The translations under genes were made by a program, and so were the position numbers. The notes under the pieces were generated by a model that saw only the letters and a program-made list of their open reading frames with translations, was not told the origin of the DNA and searched no databases. From Euptelea pleiosperma (lineage: Eukaryota > Streptophyta > Magnoliopsida > Ranunculales > Eupteleaceae), in the NCBI GenBank assembly GCA_035048495.1, contig CM068549.1, positions 10,712,000 to 10,775,999 on the forward strand: 64,000 bases of DNA, given 5' to 3'. Positions 20,950 through 33,927 of this stretch are shown here, piece after piece (within the stretch, counting starts at the first letter, position 1; each line of letters begins with the position of its first letter).

Positions 20950-22916
20950 GATAATAGTCTCTGTTCTACCTTAGAAGACTGCAGATTCACTGAGTCTCCA
21001 TGAATTTTAACCTAGTTGGGGATACTTGATATACCCCCATCATGTTTGGCTGAAGACATAAAATTTAGCGCTTTCGGAAAGGCAATTCCGATATTCCTAG
21101 AGTACATGAGTCTCTATATTTGTTATTACTGTGATATCTTTGGACATGTAGGTACATTTATTCTTCAGATCATCAGGTACCACACACTGTCGAGTTTATG
21201 CCGACTTGGTAATATCCTCCTTGAACCTTTGCATCATCATTACTAATTTTTCATCATCTTTTGTCTCGGTCATGAGCACCGAGGACGGTGCTATATTTTG
21301 TTTGGGGGTGGGTTTTTACCAAAACTCATGTTTTCATTTTGATAAAAAAATAATAATAATAAAAGAAAAAAAAAGAAGAAAAAGAGAGAGAAACCTTGTG
21401 TTTTTGGGTGTGATTTCATGTGATTTTCGAAAATGCCCTGACTTGATTAGTGAAAACCTTCTGGAAAGTCTATTCATTGAAAATGATGTCTGTTTTGAAA
21501 AATCACTTGTTAGCTCGTCATTCAGTTTGAAAGCAAGCATTACTACAATGGATTGAAAACTCTTTGAAAACTCAGATTCTGCAAAAATGTTTACATATCA
21601 ACGTCTGAATTATCCGATGTTTAGATTTTTTAGAAATCCAAAGAGAATAATTGTGGAGACCTAACCCTGTGAGCTTTTGAACTTTTCATTATTTCTGAGG
21701 GTTATAAAATTATTCTAAGTCACAAGATGACTCACAATTCTTCTAGTCCCCTAATATTTCCATTGAGTGGTCTCATTAACCTTTGCTTTGGTTATGGAAC
21801 TCAGAACGACATCAAATTTGGATTATTACATAAAGAACCTTCTCTATATCCATTCGAGACATCGAAGATGAAAGTACAAACCCTGAAAAATGATATAAGC
21901 CATCTTTCTAACCAATCAGACTTTTTAGCTTCCATAACATCTATACCGTTAGAAACCATTTTTGAGCCTATTGATGAAAACCTTTTCTTGTTAACCCATC
22001 AACCAAAAACCCAATCCCAAAAAGAGTTCAATACGATAACCTACTTCTGAGAGGGATCAAAGAGTATTTGGTATGATTACACCATGAAAAAATAGAAACC
22101 AAGAAATGAAAAGAAAAGAGAACAAAACAAATGGTTCGAGCTGAAAAGAAACATGATCGAAAAAAAAAGAAAAAAGAAAAAGGAAAGGTTGAAGAATATC
22201 CAAAAAGACAAAAATTGGAAAAAGAAAAGAAGAAAAAAATCAAGAAAATATTATCCCTGGAAAAAGTTGCAATGCATAGTGAGATACCCTCTCAGAATTT
22301 TTGAATACCAGAATATCCTTCTTTTCTGAACCTGTCCTAAGCTTTAATACAACTTATGCAAGTCCTATTTGATTCTAGATTTGTACCATCATCAAGTGTG
22401 GAGAATGGAGAAAAGAAAAATTATAAAGTTTGATCCGACGTTCTTAAGTGATATGACATTCCAATCATGAGATCTTCTTAAATCTTCTTATACCCTCCAT
22501 TCAAGAACTATATATGTGAGACGTTTGCTAGTTTTTATATTCATCTCCTCACATATAGTTTAAGAGAAAAGTATAAAACTATTTCTGAGTGATTCACTTC
22601 TGAGTGGTATACAAGTGAGGATTGAGGTCGAGGCAAAGAGTCTCTAAGGAGATCCAGATATCTCTACTGCCAGATAAGGATGATGTTAAACACACACACA
22701 CACTGAGTCTGAGTAATCTTTTGTTTGAAGGTCCATTTGTAGAAGTGTTGCATTTTACTGATTAGTTCTAATTTGTAAATGATTTCTTGCATCCTTAAAA
22801 TAATCTGATAAAATGGAGTTTTTTCTGAGTAATGCAAATAAGTTTTCTAGCATGTTATGCCTAGTCCTCTTTCGCTCACTTATTTCACAATAATTGCCAA
22901 GGATTGGCAATATGCT
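20950..22916 (+). other. Element A 3' tail
   Basis: About 2 kb from the end of the gag-like frame to the PPT. It contains a TTTCGGAAAGGCAATTCCG block (about 21070), GAGGACGGTGC and TTTGGGGGTGGG near 21283-21313 (a G-rich motif known downstream of pol in Athila elements), a purine-rich run (21340-21395), a short conserved ORF (separate entry), and a (CA)n run near 22690. The same order is seen in C, D and E. Confidence 0.75.
21727..22050 (+). CDS. Conserved ~107-codon tail ORF, function unknown
   Basis: An open frame starting MTHNSSSPLIFPLSGLINL in the 3' tail. Element C has the same frame open on the minus strand (36847-36533), starting later at MSDLINLRFGHGTQND. It shares almost all residues, including YPFETSKMK, TLKNDI, FLASLTSIPLETIFEP and NENLFLLTHQP. 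The D (49480-49800) and E (56500-56760) copies are broken by frameshifts and stops. No transmembrane segment and no known motif. It could be the remnant of an Athila env-like ORF or of an unrelated accessory ORF, or open by chance in two related copies. A following purine-rich stretch (22085-22240) would be Lys/Glu-rich if translated. Confidence 0.35.
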   Translation: MTHNSSSPLIFPLSGLINLCFGYGTQNDIKFGLLHKEPSLYPFETSKMKVQTLKNDISHLSNQSDFLASITSIPLETIFEPIDENLFLLTHQPKTQSQKEFNTITYF

Positions 22917-22928
22917 AGTTGGGGGTTG
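22917..22928 (+). other. Polypurine tract of element A
   Basis: AGTTGGGGGTTG directly before the 3' LTR. The same tract precedes the 3' LTRs of D and E and, reversed, follows that of C. Confidence 0.9.
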
Positions 22929-24529
22929 TGATATTCGCTCAAAATACTTATTTTAAGCCATTATCCTTATAGCGATGTCGCATTCTCCTACGTAAACTTA
23001 TCTTTTTGTCGACTTTTCCATATAAGAGTTTCTTCCATTGTGTAGAATGCATTCTTTAGATGAAAATCGACTATTTGCATGAAATATACGCATTTCGGAT
23101 AATCTAGTATCAAGCCATTTTAGTTGAATCTCATTACGCGCTTTTTCACTTGTAGGAGACCCTATCGGGCAATTCTCGAGTACTGGCAGGCCCACGATCA
23201 ACCACAGAAGACTTCTATCAACGCTTAAAGAGCCAACAGGCTATGATAAAAAGATAAAAGACATGTACAGGTACAGCTAGAGGATCGTAGAGCCAGAACA
23301 AGGACTAAGAGAGAGAAGAATAGCTGGAGACCAAGAGAAGGACTTAGGTGTTAAAGGCCACACCAATTGACATCAAAGGATATGTTTGACTTATTGGTAA
23401 AGCGGACGAGAGAGAATAAAGAAGACTAGAGTTCAAGACCCTCCAATGCTTTTATTTTTGTATTTTTCTCTCACCTCTCTCTTATTTCTCTCTTTATCTA
23501 TCTATCTTGGCCCATGACATAGGCCCATGACCCATGACCCATACCCATGCCCATACCCATACCCATGACCCATGCCCATTACTCATGCTCATGCCCATTT
23601 GCAACAACAAGAGAGAATTGGTCTCACTTGACCGATTCTTCTCTCCCCCATACCTCTCTATCCTAGTCACTCTCTCTCTCATCTAACTAACCCATTTCCA
23701 ACAATTGGATCTCTCTAGATTCAACGGTCATCATTTTTACAACAAGCAAAAAGAAAAAAAAAGTCTATAAGAGATCTACGATCTCTCCTTCTTGGGTTGG
23801 TTCCCTCCCCCTTCTCTTCCTCTCTTTCTTATTTCTTTCTCTTCTTCATCCTTCTTCTCCGGCGAGCTCACCATTAATGCCTCCACCTCGAGGCGCAAAG
23901 CGTCAAACAACAACGTCTCCTTGCTGCCCATTCCATTCACCACAATCAAAGGCTACAATCCTCAATCTTATTGAGGTCTATCTAATCGAAGTTGCACCAT
24001 CTCTCTTCAATGGTAAGCTTCTCTCTAATTCATCTCTCTAACCTTCCTACCTTCTTTCTCTCTCTTCTTTCCCTCTCTACCTTTACATGCTTTCTAGGGT
24101 AATATTTTAATGGCTTTCTAGATTAATTTGGTTTAATGTTATTTCCGTTGTAAAGCATTTGAACAAGCATTGTAAGCATTTGTTTTTAGTTTAATGAACA
24201 AGTTTTAAATTCAAGTTTAAGTTGTTTTCATTTATTGTGTTTTTCATTCTCGTTTCTCTTATGTTTTTTTATTCTAATAGTTTTAACAACAATCTCAAGC
24301 ATATTTTAAATCAACCTCGACCATTCTCACCCTTTCATTTATTCTGAGCATTTTCTGATTATTCTTGTTTCTTATTGTGCTAACTAATCTCGAGTGCGGA
24401 CGATATCCGACACGAGCCACTGTGCAAGTCTACTTATTTGCAGATTAAGTGAACCAATTCGGAGAAATTACAAATATTGTTGAAATCAAGGGTTTCCGTA
24501 ACCGACGACGTGAAAAAGCCTTAATTTCA
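22929..24529 (+). repeat. Element A 3' LTR
   Basis: Full-length partner of 12274-13865, 1,601 bp, ending TTTCA before the TSD ATGCT. The hairpin copy is 24394-24413 and acceptor TTTGCAG ends at 24443. Confidence 0.95.
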
Positions 24530-24534
24530 ATGCT

Positions 24535-24609
24535 CGAAGGAACGATTATAAGAATGTTTTTATGTCAAACGAAATCTTTGTCAAATTGAATATGAAAATA
24601 TTCCTTATA
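24535..24609 (-). repeat. Element B 5' LTR, last 75 bp
   Basis: CGAAGGAACGATTATAAGAATG... continues the B LTR after element A, ending TTCCTTATA. TSD GTGTT follows at 24610-24614. Confidence 0.92.
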
Positions 24610-24614
24610 GTGTT

Positions 24615-24908
24615 TATTTTCATTTATCATTCTCTATGATTGGTCTAACTAATATTTCTTCATTAGTTGTGATAATCCCCTCAAAAAATATTTTAAAAAT
24701 CAAATCCCATCATTCTCACCTCTCCACATATTTCTGAACATGTTTCTATTATTTGTGTTCTTGAATGCACTAACCCGACTAATCCTGAGTGCGGATACGA
24801 TATCCAACATACCACTGTGCATCATGTTAATTTTGAAGAAAATCGGATCATACAAATATTGTTGATCCTAGGGTTTCCGATCCAACAACACGAAAAACTC
24901 TAGTTTCA
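24615..24908 (+). repeat. Element E 5' LTR, second part
   Basis: Continues exactly where 4131 stops and matches 59395-59683. The conserved hairpin is at 24789-24810 (GGATA-CGA-TATCC core). Ends AGTTTCA. Confidence 0.93.
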
Positions 24909-24910
24909 AA

Positions 24911-24923
24911 TGGCGCCGTTGCC
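24911..24923 (+). other. Primer-binding site of element E (Asp-tRNA type)
   Basis: TGGCGCCGTTGCC two bases after the LTR end, as in A. Confidence 0.93.
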
Positions 24924-26494
24924 GCTCGGGTGTACAAGAGTGTGAAAAGGAACGTAGATGATGGAATCGGGAAGTTACTAAAAGCGGAAAGCTCAAACTT
25001 GAAAACTTTCCATCTTTTATTTTTTATATTTTTAGCACTTTTTAATTACTATTTTTAATGCCCCGGACGGCCGGGTGCAAAGTTGTAATAGTTTAAGAAT
25101 TTCTTTGATTCCATTTTAGGTTATCTGTTAGATCTTGTTCTATAATTTTTTAGAAACCCTAGATTAAGTGATAAATTCAAAAAAAAAATTAGGGTTTTCA
25201 TTCTCTACAGATTTATAGAAGATTACACACAGTTTCACTTTTTGGAAAGTTTCCACAATTGTGCAATCTGGCAAAATTAGGGTTTCCATAATTGAAACAT
25301 TCCAATTTGAGAGAGTTTCTATCTTTAGAAATCCTCTAAAAATTGAAAATATATAAAAAAGGAAACATCCGAATTTAGCAAGACTCCAATATTAGAAACA
25401 TTCTAAAATTAAACGGGATTTACATATCTTAACTTTCTTGGAAGGTTTCCAAAATTCAGGAAACGATTCAAAATTAGAAATTTTCCAATTTGGAAATTTC
25501 TAAGTTCGAATTCCAACTCGAATTAGGATACTAATTCACACTTGCCTTAATTAATTGTTTGTTCTGAGCACCTTAAAAAAGGCAAGAACCTTCCATATCC
25601 GAGCCCAAACTTAAACCCTTAGATCTCATCTGCAGGAACACGATCCAGTGTGGGTGGGGAGTGAAAGCTCAAAGAGGTGGACTCGGGCCCAAGCCCATTA
25701 GGATACCCCTCTTTAACCCACGGAGGTAACCCCGTGGCGTGGCCCACGGCAGGTAAGTCCCTTTCCTCGCCTTGAGTGCGATACGATGTTATTGGGTGAA
25801 TCATTGCCACTTGTTTATTTGCTTTTGCATACCTATTATTCGACTTGCATGGCGTGCCCGTTAATAATTGAATATTAATCGAGTAGACCTAGCTCTTTTT
25901 AAAACTGGTGGGATTTCATCACCCACCTCATCACTCCAGCTGCATTGATCCCCTAGATCTATCTGTAATAAAAAGAATCAAGAGCAAGAACCAAACTAGA
26001 TCGGTGTTCTAGGACACCTCTACATGTAGTCTTTCCATCCATCCTAGGTCGAATAAGTCCACGAGCGCGGGTCCCTATTGTCTAACACACCTATAGGTCC
26101 CTACTACGTAAGTATACCGAGCTCACCAGTGGCATCCCTGGTTCTTTGATTGGTCTACTATTTGTTGGGTTAGGAACATGCACCAACCCTAGCTTAACCC
26201 GAGGGAACACTCTTCTTAAACACTTGACCAATCCGGTTAGTCTAGGACGTATTTAAGTCAGCCATTGTGCCGCACGTCTATCTAGGCTTCGGATTGTCTT
26301 GTTGTTGACTAGAGTTAGTACTAAAGGATTCGCTTTGAAAAGTGTAGTCTGGTGAGAACCCATGAATGCAAACAGTTAGTCCAGCGGGTAACAAGATAAA
26401 CCAATGGTCCACCCACTGTCATAATATACCTCAGCCCACAAACTAGCAAGATCATCCCTCAAAATATCCTGATTGTTTTAGAAATAAGGTTATC
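24924..26494 (+). other. Element E untranslated leader
   Basis: No usable ORF. It is AT-rich to about 25620, then holds the leader block also seen in A and C (25665-25750, CTCAAAGAGGTGGACTCGGG, donor-like CAGGTAAG at about 25750). A second block is near 26065-26110. Confidence 0.7.
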
Positions 26495-28980
26495 ATGTTT
26501 ACTCCTTGTGCATCATATAGTCTACTTCAGGTTAGTGTTCTCCTCTGGCAACTTTTTGCCAAGTTTACGGCTTATTTTTTCAAGCATATTCCCATTTGGA
26601 CCCGATCCAATCGTAGATTGATTCGATCTGAGAGTCAATCTAACATTTTAGATTCTTCATCGGTATCTTCACCTACTCTATCTCCTACCCTCCCCTCCTC
26701 TCCCAAAGAAACTACCTTCGTAGAACTGGCGGCTGAACGACCTCTCATTGAGATGTATGCGCCTATCTCTGTAAACCCATCCACTTGTATTGTTCAGTTC
26801 AAAATCCAACTGCACATAGTACAATTGCTGCCTACCTTTCATGGTCTTCCAAGAGACGACCCGTACACTCATCTAAGGCAGTTTCTGAATATCTGCACTA
26901 TCTTCAAACTTCAACACCTTGATGACCAGAGCGTCAAATTGAAACTTTTTCCCTTCTCTTTGAAAGATAGAGCTGCTGATTGGTTTTATTCTTTGCCCGA
27001 GAATTTGATTACCACATAGGACGAACTAGCTTGGAAGTTTGTATTCAAATTTTACCCCATGTCTAGGACGAACAAGATAAAGCAGATCATCCAAGACTTT
27101 CGACAAAAGTCGAATGAGAGATTCCATGAAGCATGGGACATGTTCCAGGAAACGCTCACCAAATGTCCCCATCATAACTTCGACAAGGGGAGTCTAGTCC
27201 ACATGTTCTATAAAGGACTCACTGATGAGTCTAGAACTCTGCTAGAGTTGATGTGCCAAGGCAAATTCATGCACAAGACTCCCACAGAAGCTTACATTTT
27301 CTTAGGAGAACTAGACGAGAACTCCTAGCACTGGAATACCAATTTTGTGTGCAGTAGTAACACCCTGTTCAAACGGACTTCTATGGGATGGGAGGCAAAA
27401 GGTGATCCTGAGCTATAATCCTTAATTCAGGAACTTACCAAATCAGTCTTCGCCCTTGCTGTCTCGGTCCAGCAACCTGTGCACTATTCTCAGTCTCTAG
27501 GATATTACCCTCCTGTCCAGCAAGATGTCTGTACTTTCAGTTCATTTCAATCTCCAATGCAGACTTCCTATGATAACACTTCATATCTGGACAATAGGAG
27601 TCACCATTGTTTTGATTGGGAACAATATTTTCTTCAACAGCCACTTTCGTAGGACAATTATCCTTTGGGTTTCATCAACCCAATGGAAAGTATGACTGGC
27701 AATACTCGCAGTCGCAGTACCAGCCAGCTCCACAGACTGAATATTTTGGTCAACAGTGGACTCATCTGGATTCCCAGAGTCAGCAACCAGTCTCAGACTC
27801 ACTACCGGCCTACCATTGTCATAATCTTTTGGACTTCTATTAAGAGTTGGCACCACAACTTCCCTTAGTTGAACTGCCATAGTTTGCTGTTAAACCTGGC
27901 CTCAAAGACCTTCTCTCTCAGTATATCATCCAGCAACAACATTCCATGGAGAGGTTGGACCACTGTCTAGATCAGTTAGAGTTTGAGAGTGTGGAAGTCA
28001 AATGCCCCAGTCAACCAATCGCTTATCTAGAGGGGAATGACATGGCCACTGTCTATGAGGAGGAGTCACTACCCATGCACCAGAACTGGAATTTTTGAGA
28101 TGAACGAGAAGTTATTACCACCACTAGACCGACCCAGATTATTGAGGAGCCAGTGTATCCCTTTTCGGTGCCTTTAACAACACCAAATCTTGAACCTAGC
28201 TCAGACAGATCTATTTCTCACTCTACCTCTATTGACCCTGATGTCGATCTGCATGACATGGAGTTGTGTCTCGATCGTAGGATCCCAACTATCCTAGATC
28301 TACTGTTCGTGACCTCCATTAGATTGTGCAACAATAGTGCTGAACCCGTGTCTCTATCTATAGTGCCCTTACAGGCCACCACATCTGAACCGAGCACAGA
28401 GATACCCATGTCCATCTCTATTTATGATGATTCTACCTCTGCACTGGATGCAGACATTCCCACCGTCTAGCCGTATCTAGAAAATGGGCCTCCAGCTGTC
28501 CTGGACCTACCGTTCCCCACCAAGGATGAACACATTGAGTGCAGGGATTGGAACATCCCTCTCGCACTAGGAAACCTTGAGGAAGAGATCAACAGTTTTC
28601 ACCCGCCACCATACGTCGATATTATCGATGACCCGGGTGCCATAGAGAGTCTACTTCAAGACTTTCCCGAGGAAAAATTGTCAAAGTGTCAAGCACACCT
28701 TGAGTCTGACTTCATCTCGAAGTCAGACAATTCTGGATTCACTGATCTGCTGGAGTCTGCTCCATTCAGATCATTCCCGCTAAACTCAATGAGTTTGCGG
28801 CTCTGCTAACCACGGCCAGAGAACACCCTTCTACCATCCTATTCATTCTCACTGAGCAAATTTGATCCCTCCCCATTGCACTCAATGCTCTTTCACATCT
28901 GCTTAGAGCAATTACTGTCCTTCTCTCAGTCTACACTGAGAAAGACTTGTTCTATACAAGTCTCCCTAGACAAGGGATAT
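26495..28980 (+). pseudogene. Athila-type gag of element E, with stops
   Basis: Gag of an Athila-lineage element. The Retrotrans_gag core runs about 26830-27330: LPTFHGLPRDDPYTHLRQFL, then LKLFPFSLKDRAADWFYSLP, then after a TAG at 27017 MSRTNKIKQIIQDFRQ, FHEAWDMFQETLTKCPHHNF, FYKGLTDESRTLL and a C-terminal TPTEAYIFLGELDEN. The core spacing is the family norm. Further stops follow (27326, 27416, 27648, 27839, 28097, 28468). Downstream the frame resembles A: QYSQSQYQP, YIIQQQHSMERLDHCLDQLE, and the acidic Ser/Thr-rich part to about 28980. No zinc knuckle, protease, RT, RNase H or integrase follows; the sequence goes straight into the 3' tail. A pol-less organisation, not a mere truncation, is likely because A and C end the same way. 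Confidence 0.85.
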
Positions 28981-29258
28981 GATAACAGTCTCCGTTCCCC
29001 CTTAGGTATCAGGAAGAGAGCGGATTCACTCAGTCTCCATGAGTTTTAACTTGGTTGGGGGTACTTGATATACCCCTGTCATGTCTGGCTGAAGACGTAA
29101 AACTTAGCGCTTTCGGAAAGGCAATTCTGGTATTCCTAGAGTACATGAGTCTCATGCATTTGTTATTACTGTTATATCATAGGAAATGTAGTTACATTCA
29201 TTCTTCTGATCATCAGGTACCACACACTGTCGAGTCTCAGCCGACTTGGTATATAACA
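28981..29258 (+). other. Element E 3' tail, first part
   Basis: Tail sequence homologous to 20960-21215 of A (GGTTGGGGGTACTTGATATA, TTTCGGAAAGGCAATTCTGG). It ends in TSD TAACA before T2. The tail resumes at 32845-32869 and then 56018-57691. Confidence 0.85.
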
Positions 29259-32200
29259 TATAATACCCCGAACTTTCGTTCTAGGGTATTATGGTAAATT
29301 CACCTAAATGAAAACCTGAAACTTTTTTAAACTCTTATTATTGTTTTTATTGTTTAATATCATATATGAGTATGTGTATTTAATTTGGTTTCATTCTGAC
29401 AACTTTGAAAAAACCTGTTATTTTTGAAACTCGCTCTTTAGGACTAAATTCCTACTAAAAATAATGAATCATAGCTTGCAGAGGACTTTTTCTTGCCGCA
29501 GCTAATATTCTAGAACTTTTATACAAAAATTATTTTGTGGGCCCGAGACATCAAAAATATTCTTATTTTATCATTACTAACTTACCTGTGAAATTTGGAA
29601 CCTTTCCTGATACATAAAAACCTTAGTGGAAGATTTTGAGAGATTTTGACAAAAATAGTATTTTTATAATTTTTGAACTTCCTACCATTCGCATATTTTT
29701 CAAAAATAATATTTAATTATATTTTATTTATTTAATAGGAGTGTGGGACCTGCGAATCACTTTTTGGGTCATTCCGATGTCATTTGACACTTTTCTAGGG
29801 TTTTGAACATTTTTATGATTTGTGTGTGTGACATGTGTCAATACCTTATTGTGTGGACTTTTAAATTATATAATATAGTTTGATTGAATTAATTTATAAT
29901 TATTTGTGTTATGATTGTTGGGTGAGGCTGTATTGTCAATCTATAAGTCTTTTGGGCTTAATAATATTCTTAAATGAAGCCTATTGATGTATATGGGCCT
30001 TGGGCCCATTTCTAACCCATTAGTAATATAATATATAAGTTTTTGAGGGTTGAAAAAGTCATCCCTTTGCTAGTTACGAATTTCAACAAAATAGAAACCC
30101 TCATCCTTCCCTAAACCTATTTATGAAAACCCTAAAGCTTTAGAAGCTTTCACAAAACCAAACTCCATTAAAGAATAGAGCAAGCTCCATTAAACTTTCA
30201 TCCGGGCACCGATCGCACTCGAGCAAGACGGGAGAATTGACGGGGACTCCGATTTGAAGAACATACTCCGAGGAGAGGACGATCCGACGACTTTCAAATT
30301 TGAAGAAACTTTTGATTTTCATTAAAGTTCAAGAAACCTTAAGGTAAGTGTGTTTGATCCATCCTATATTTATTTTTCTTCAAGATTTTGTTTCTCTTTC
30401 ATTAGATAATGGTTGATACTCATTATAAATTAATTTCAATTATATTTACTTTATTCTTATTGGGTTGAGCTTTATTTTGGGCCACCATGATGGGTTTGGC
30501 CATAGTCTATTTTGTGCCTATAATGGATGACTATGTTCTTTATCATTTTCATTATATTTTTATAATTATTTTTTTTAAATACTCTGTGAATCTATTTTTC
30601 AAAACCGTTTAGTTTGTATTTTTCTGATTTTTATTGATTAAGTTATGATTTTTCTAAGTTGTATGACTTTACCAAAAAGCCCAGAATTTTAGATTTTACA
30701 CGGTCTGATTCACTTGGGATTTCGATCTATATTTTTAACCTAAATATTTTTCTAATTATTTTTCATGGATACCTCTATCAATCTAATTTCTAGAACCTTT
30801 GAGTTTATATTTTTCTGATTTGTATTGATTAAGTTATGATTTTTCAAACGTGCTGGACTTTTCTGTAAAACCCAGAATTCCAGATTTTACACGGTCCACT
30901 TCACTTGAGATTTTGATCTATATTTTTAACCTAAATATTTATCTAATTATTTTTCATATATATCTCTATCAATTTAGTTTCTAGAACCTTTGAGTTTATA
31001 TTTTTTCGATTTGTATTGATTAAGTTATGATTTTTTAAATGTGCTAGACTTTTCTGTAAAACCTAGAATCTCAGATTCTGTCCGACCCACTTCATTAAGG
31101 GTTTCGACCCATATTTTGAATCTAAATATTTTTCTATTTCTTTTTCCTAAATACCTTCTTAAATCTAGTTTCTATAACATTTGAGTTTGTATTTTTTTGA
31201 TTTGTATTGATTAAATTATGATTTTTCAAATGTGCGGGACTTTTCTGTATCCCAGATTCTGTCCGGCCCAATTAATTAAGAGTTTTGACCTATATTTTGA
31301 ATCTGAATATTTTTCTATTTATTTTTCCTAAAAACCTCTGTGAATCTAGTTTTTAAATCTATTGAGTTTATATTTTTTTAATTCATATTTATTTAGTTAT
31401 GATTTTTATAATGCAGTACATTTTTTGTAAAAAAAATCTATTAATTGTTCGTGGTTCGGTCATGATTATTAACTATTAAGGTTTTAACCTTGTTGTTTGA
31501 CTAAACCCTAGATGGTTTGACCTATACCTGTATGCATGGGGATCCCACCCGTGTGTCTTAGATCTCTCATAGGGTTCGGCTATCTGTCTTGGATCCCTCT
31601 TCAAGGTTCGACCTTGTGTCATGGATCCCTCATAGAGTTCGGCCATGGCGTATTGGATTCTCTCGCGATTTTCACTTATATTATTCATCGATGTTGATTG
31701 TGATATTTGGTCATGTCTTATTGACCAATACTTGTATGCATGGGGATCCCACCCATGTGTCTTGGATCCCTCATAGGGTTTGGCCAAGTGTCTTGGATCC
31801 CTCTTTAGGGTTCGACCTTGTGTCATGGATCCCTCATAGGGTTCGACCATGGTGTGTTGGATTGTCTTGTGATTTCCACTTATATTATTCATTCGTGTTG
31901 ATCGTGACCTTCGGTGATTGTTACATGTTATTCATGGTTAACCCTAATTCGTTCCCATATTATTACTCTTAATGATCATTGGTTCATTTTATATTTTTAT
32001 TTAAATGTTAAATACATGTGTGCTTATGTCATGTAACCCTATTACATCTTGCTGTCATACCATGATCATCACGTCGTTTCATATAAGGGGTGCATAAGGG
32101 AACGGGGTTGAAGTATATTATATACTTTTATATTGGTTTTATCAATTAATTAGGGTTCGGTACCCTAGGGTGAAAGGCCCCAGACGTTATTATATCCTGC

Positions 32201-32839
32201 AGATGGGTTGATGAGACCGCTCCCAGTGCGGGAAGGAGATGGAGACCCTATGTGGTTATGGGTACTAGTTGCATTTGCATCCCGTACTTACTTGCATTCA
32301 TCTTCATATTCATGTCATCCTTATTATATGATTGAGATTCATACCTTGGTTAAAAACTTGTATAGTATGATATCATACCATGCACACTGTTGTATTACTG
32401 GGCCTCGGCTCACGGTGTTATACCGATACCATTTTCAGATTTTGAGGAGCCGGGTACGTGAGATGATTTTGAGACGAAAGACTCCGATGCATTCGAGGAG
32501 ATCGGCGAGGATTTGGGAGTCTATCCCACACTTTAGAAAGTTGTATTTGATTATTTTATAACATTATTTATTTATTTTCACGGGCATGTAAGCCTTTGAT
32601 TGAGAGCATGTTCTCACTTCCATCTCTCCACATTTAGTTGATTGATTGAATTATTTGAATTATGTGTTTTCTACATCTAGACTCTTTTTTTTACGTAGTG
32701 GGTTTTCGAATGAACCTTAGTATTCTAATTGACCTAATTGGACCACTAGGGAACATTCATGGATCACCTCTGGGTTCGGGTACGGGTCGATCCATGGATT
32801 TTTGGGTCGTATCTGGGTATCCAGATTCGAGGCGTGACA
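29259..32839 (+). mobile_element. Solo LTR T2 (same family as T1)
   Basis: Starts TATAATACCCCG (TG decayed to TA) and ends GGCGTGACA. TSD TAACA at 29254-29258 and 32840-32844. Length 3,581 bp. It matches T1 throughout, with several indels and one fewer 190-bp unit (array 30570-31440). Confidence 0.92.
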
Positions 32840-33315
32840 TAACATCCTCCTTGAACCTTTTTGCATCATTGATATTCGCTCAAAAGTGCTTATTTTAAGT
32901 AATTATCTTTCTAGTGTTATCACACTTTCCTATGTAAAACTATCATAATTATCAATTTTTCTACGTAAGAGTTTTCTCCATTGCGTAGAATACACTTTTC
33001 AGGTCAAAATGATATATTCGCATGCATTCATACGCATTTATTTGACCCACATGCGAAGTCATTCTCATTACGCGATTTTGCTATCGCAGGAACACTAAAT
33101 TGGATAATTCTGATAGAATGCGGGCCCAAAATCAACCTACAATACCTTTGATCAAAGCACGGAGAGCTAGTGGGCCTAAACAAGAAGATATAGGCCAAAG
33201 ACGGGAAGAGCGGGAGGATCGAAAGAGTCGAGAGACGACCAAGAGAGAAGGAGAGACAAACCCCCAAAGAGGAGACTAAGGAGATTAAAGCTTATCGACA
33301 ACACAAGATGAAGAC

Positions 33316-33371
33316 TTGCTCAGTTGGTTAAGCATGCAGAAGACTAAGTCAAAGACTAGGGTTCACGCCCC
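33316..33371 (+). other. tRNA-like A/B-box module in D LTR
   Basis: TTGCTCAGTTGGTTAAGC (33316-33333) is close to a real tRNA D arm and A box. GGG-TTCACGC-CCC (33359-33371) is a T-arm with a 7-nt loop. The 3' LTR copy is 54164-54219. No anticodon arm or acceptor stem closes around it. Confidence 0.6.
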
Positions 33372-33927
33372 TCTGCTATCACTTTTCTCTTTATTTTGTA
33401 ATATTTTCTATCTGCTCTCTCCTCTCTCTCCAAACCATCATTCTCTCTCTACTCTCAAATCCACATCATCCGATCCTTTCCCTTGCCTCAATCACTCAAT
33501 TCTATGGCCTACCTTGGCCAATTTCCATTGCTCGATCATCACCGTCCATCTCTACTATACGATCGCTCAGTCAGTCCCCCAATCATCTATCTCACCATCT
33601 CATAAATTCAATGGCCCTCATCACTTCATGTTCAATCCTATTGGCCTAAGCCAAGATGAAGTACAAACCCATTACCCTTGGCCCAACCATTCAGTAGGAC
33701 CCACATGCCTAGCATGGACAGGAAATGGCTGCTAAAGAAGGAAAGAAGAGAATTTTGAAAAAGAATTTTTAAGAATCAAAGCATTTTTCAAGAAAGGAAT
33801 GTTTTCTCAATCTTTTCAAAAAGTGGAGGCATTTGCATTTTTTTTAGAAATCGTGGGTTTCTAAATCTAGGAACCCACAGTTCCTACCAAAAAAAATAGA
33901 GGAACGTTGAGGAAACCTAACGGTTCC

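Larger units (their letters stand above)
12274..24529 (+). mobile_element. Element A: pol-less Athila-like gypsy element, complete ends
   Basis: Both LTRs (12274-13865 and 22929-24529) are full length. TSD is ATACT (12269-12273) and ATGCT (24530-24534). PBS, leader, gag-like frame, tail and PPT are in normal order. The interior has no pol, and the gag-like frame lacks its capsid core. It also hosts solo LTR T1. It is inserted in the right LTR of B. Confidence 0.93.
4132..24609 (-). mobile_element. Element B: SIRE/Maximus-type Ty1/copia element without pol
   Basis: Minus-strand element with TG...CA-type LTRs at 4132-5591 and 10780-12273 + 24535-24609 (terminal CA decayed to TA). The PBS matches initiator Met-tRNA (TGGTATCAGAGC, minus strand at 10766-10777). 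The PPT reads GCCAAAGGGGGAGAT next to the LTR, the form known from SIRE elements. The interior (5592-10765) encodes gag and a second, unrelated ORF. No protease, integrase, RT or RNase H is visible. Element A sits in its right LTR. TSD is GTGTT. Confidence 0.9.

Noticed and set aside
33316..33371. A true tRNA gene
   Set aside because: Only D-arm-like and T-arm-like parts are present. No acceptor stem or anticodon arm can be drawn, and all copies are inside LTRs.
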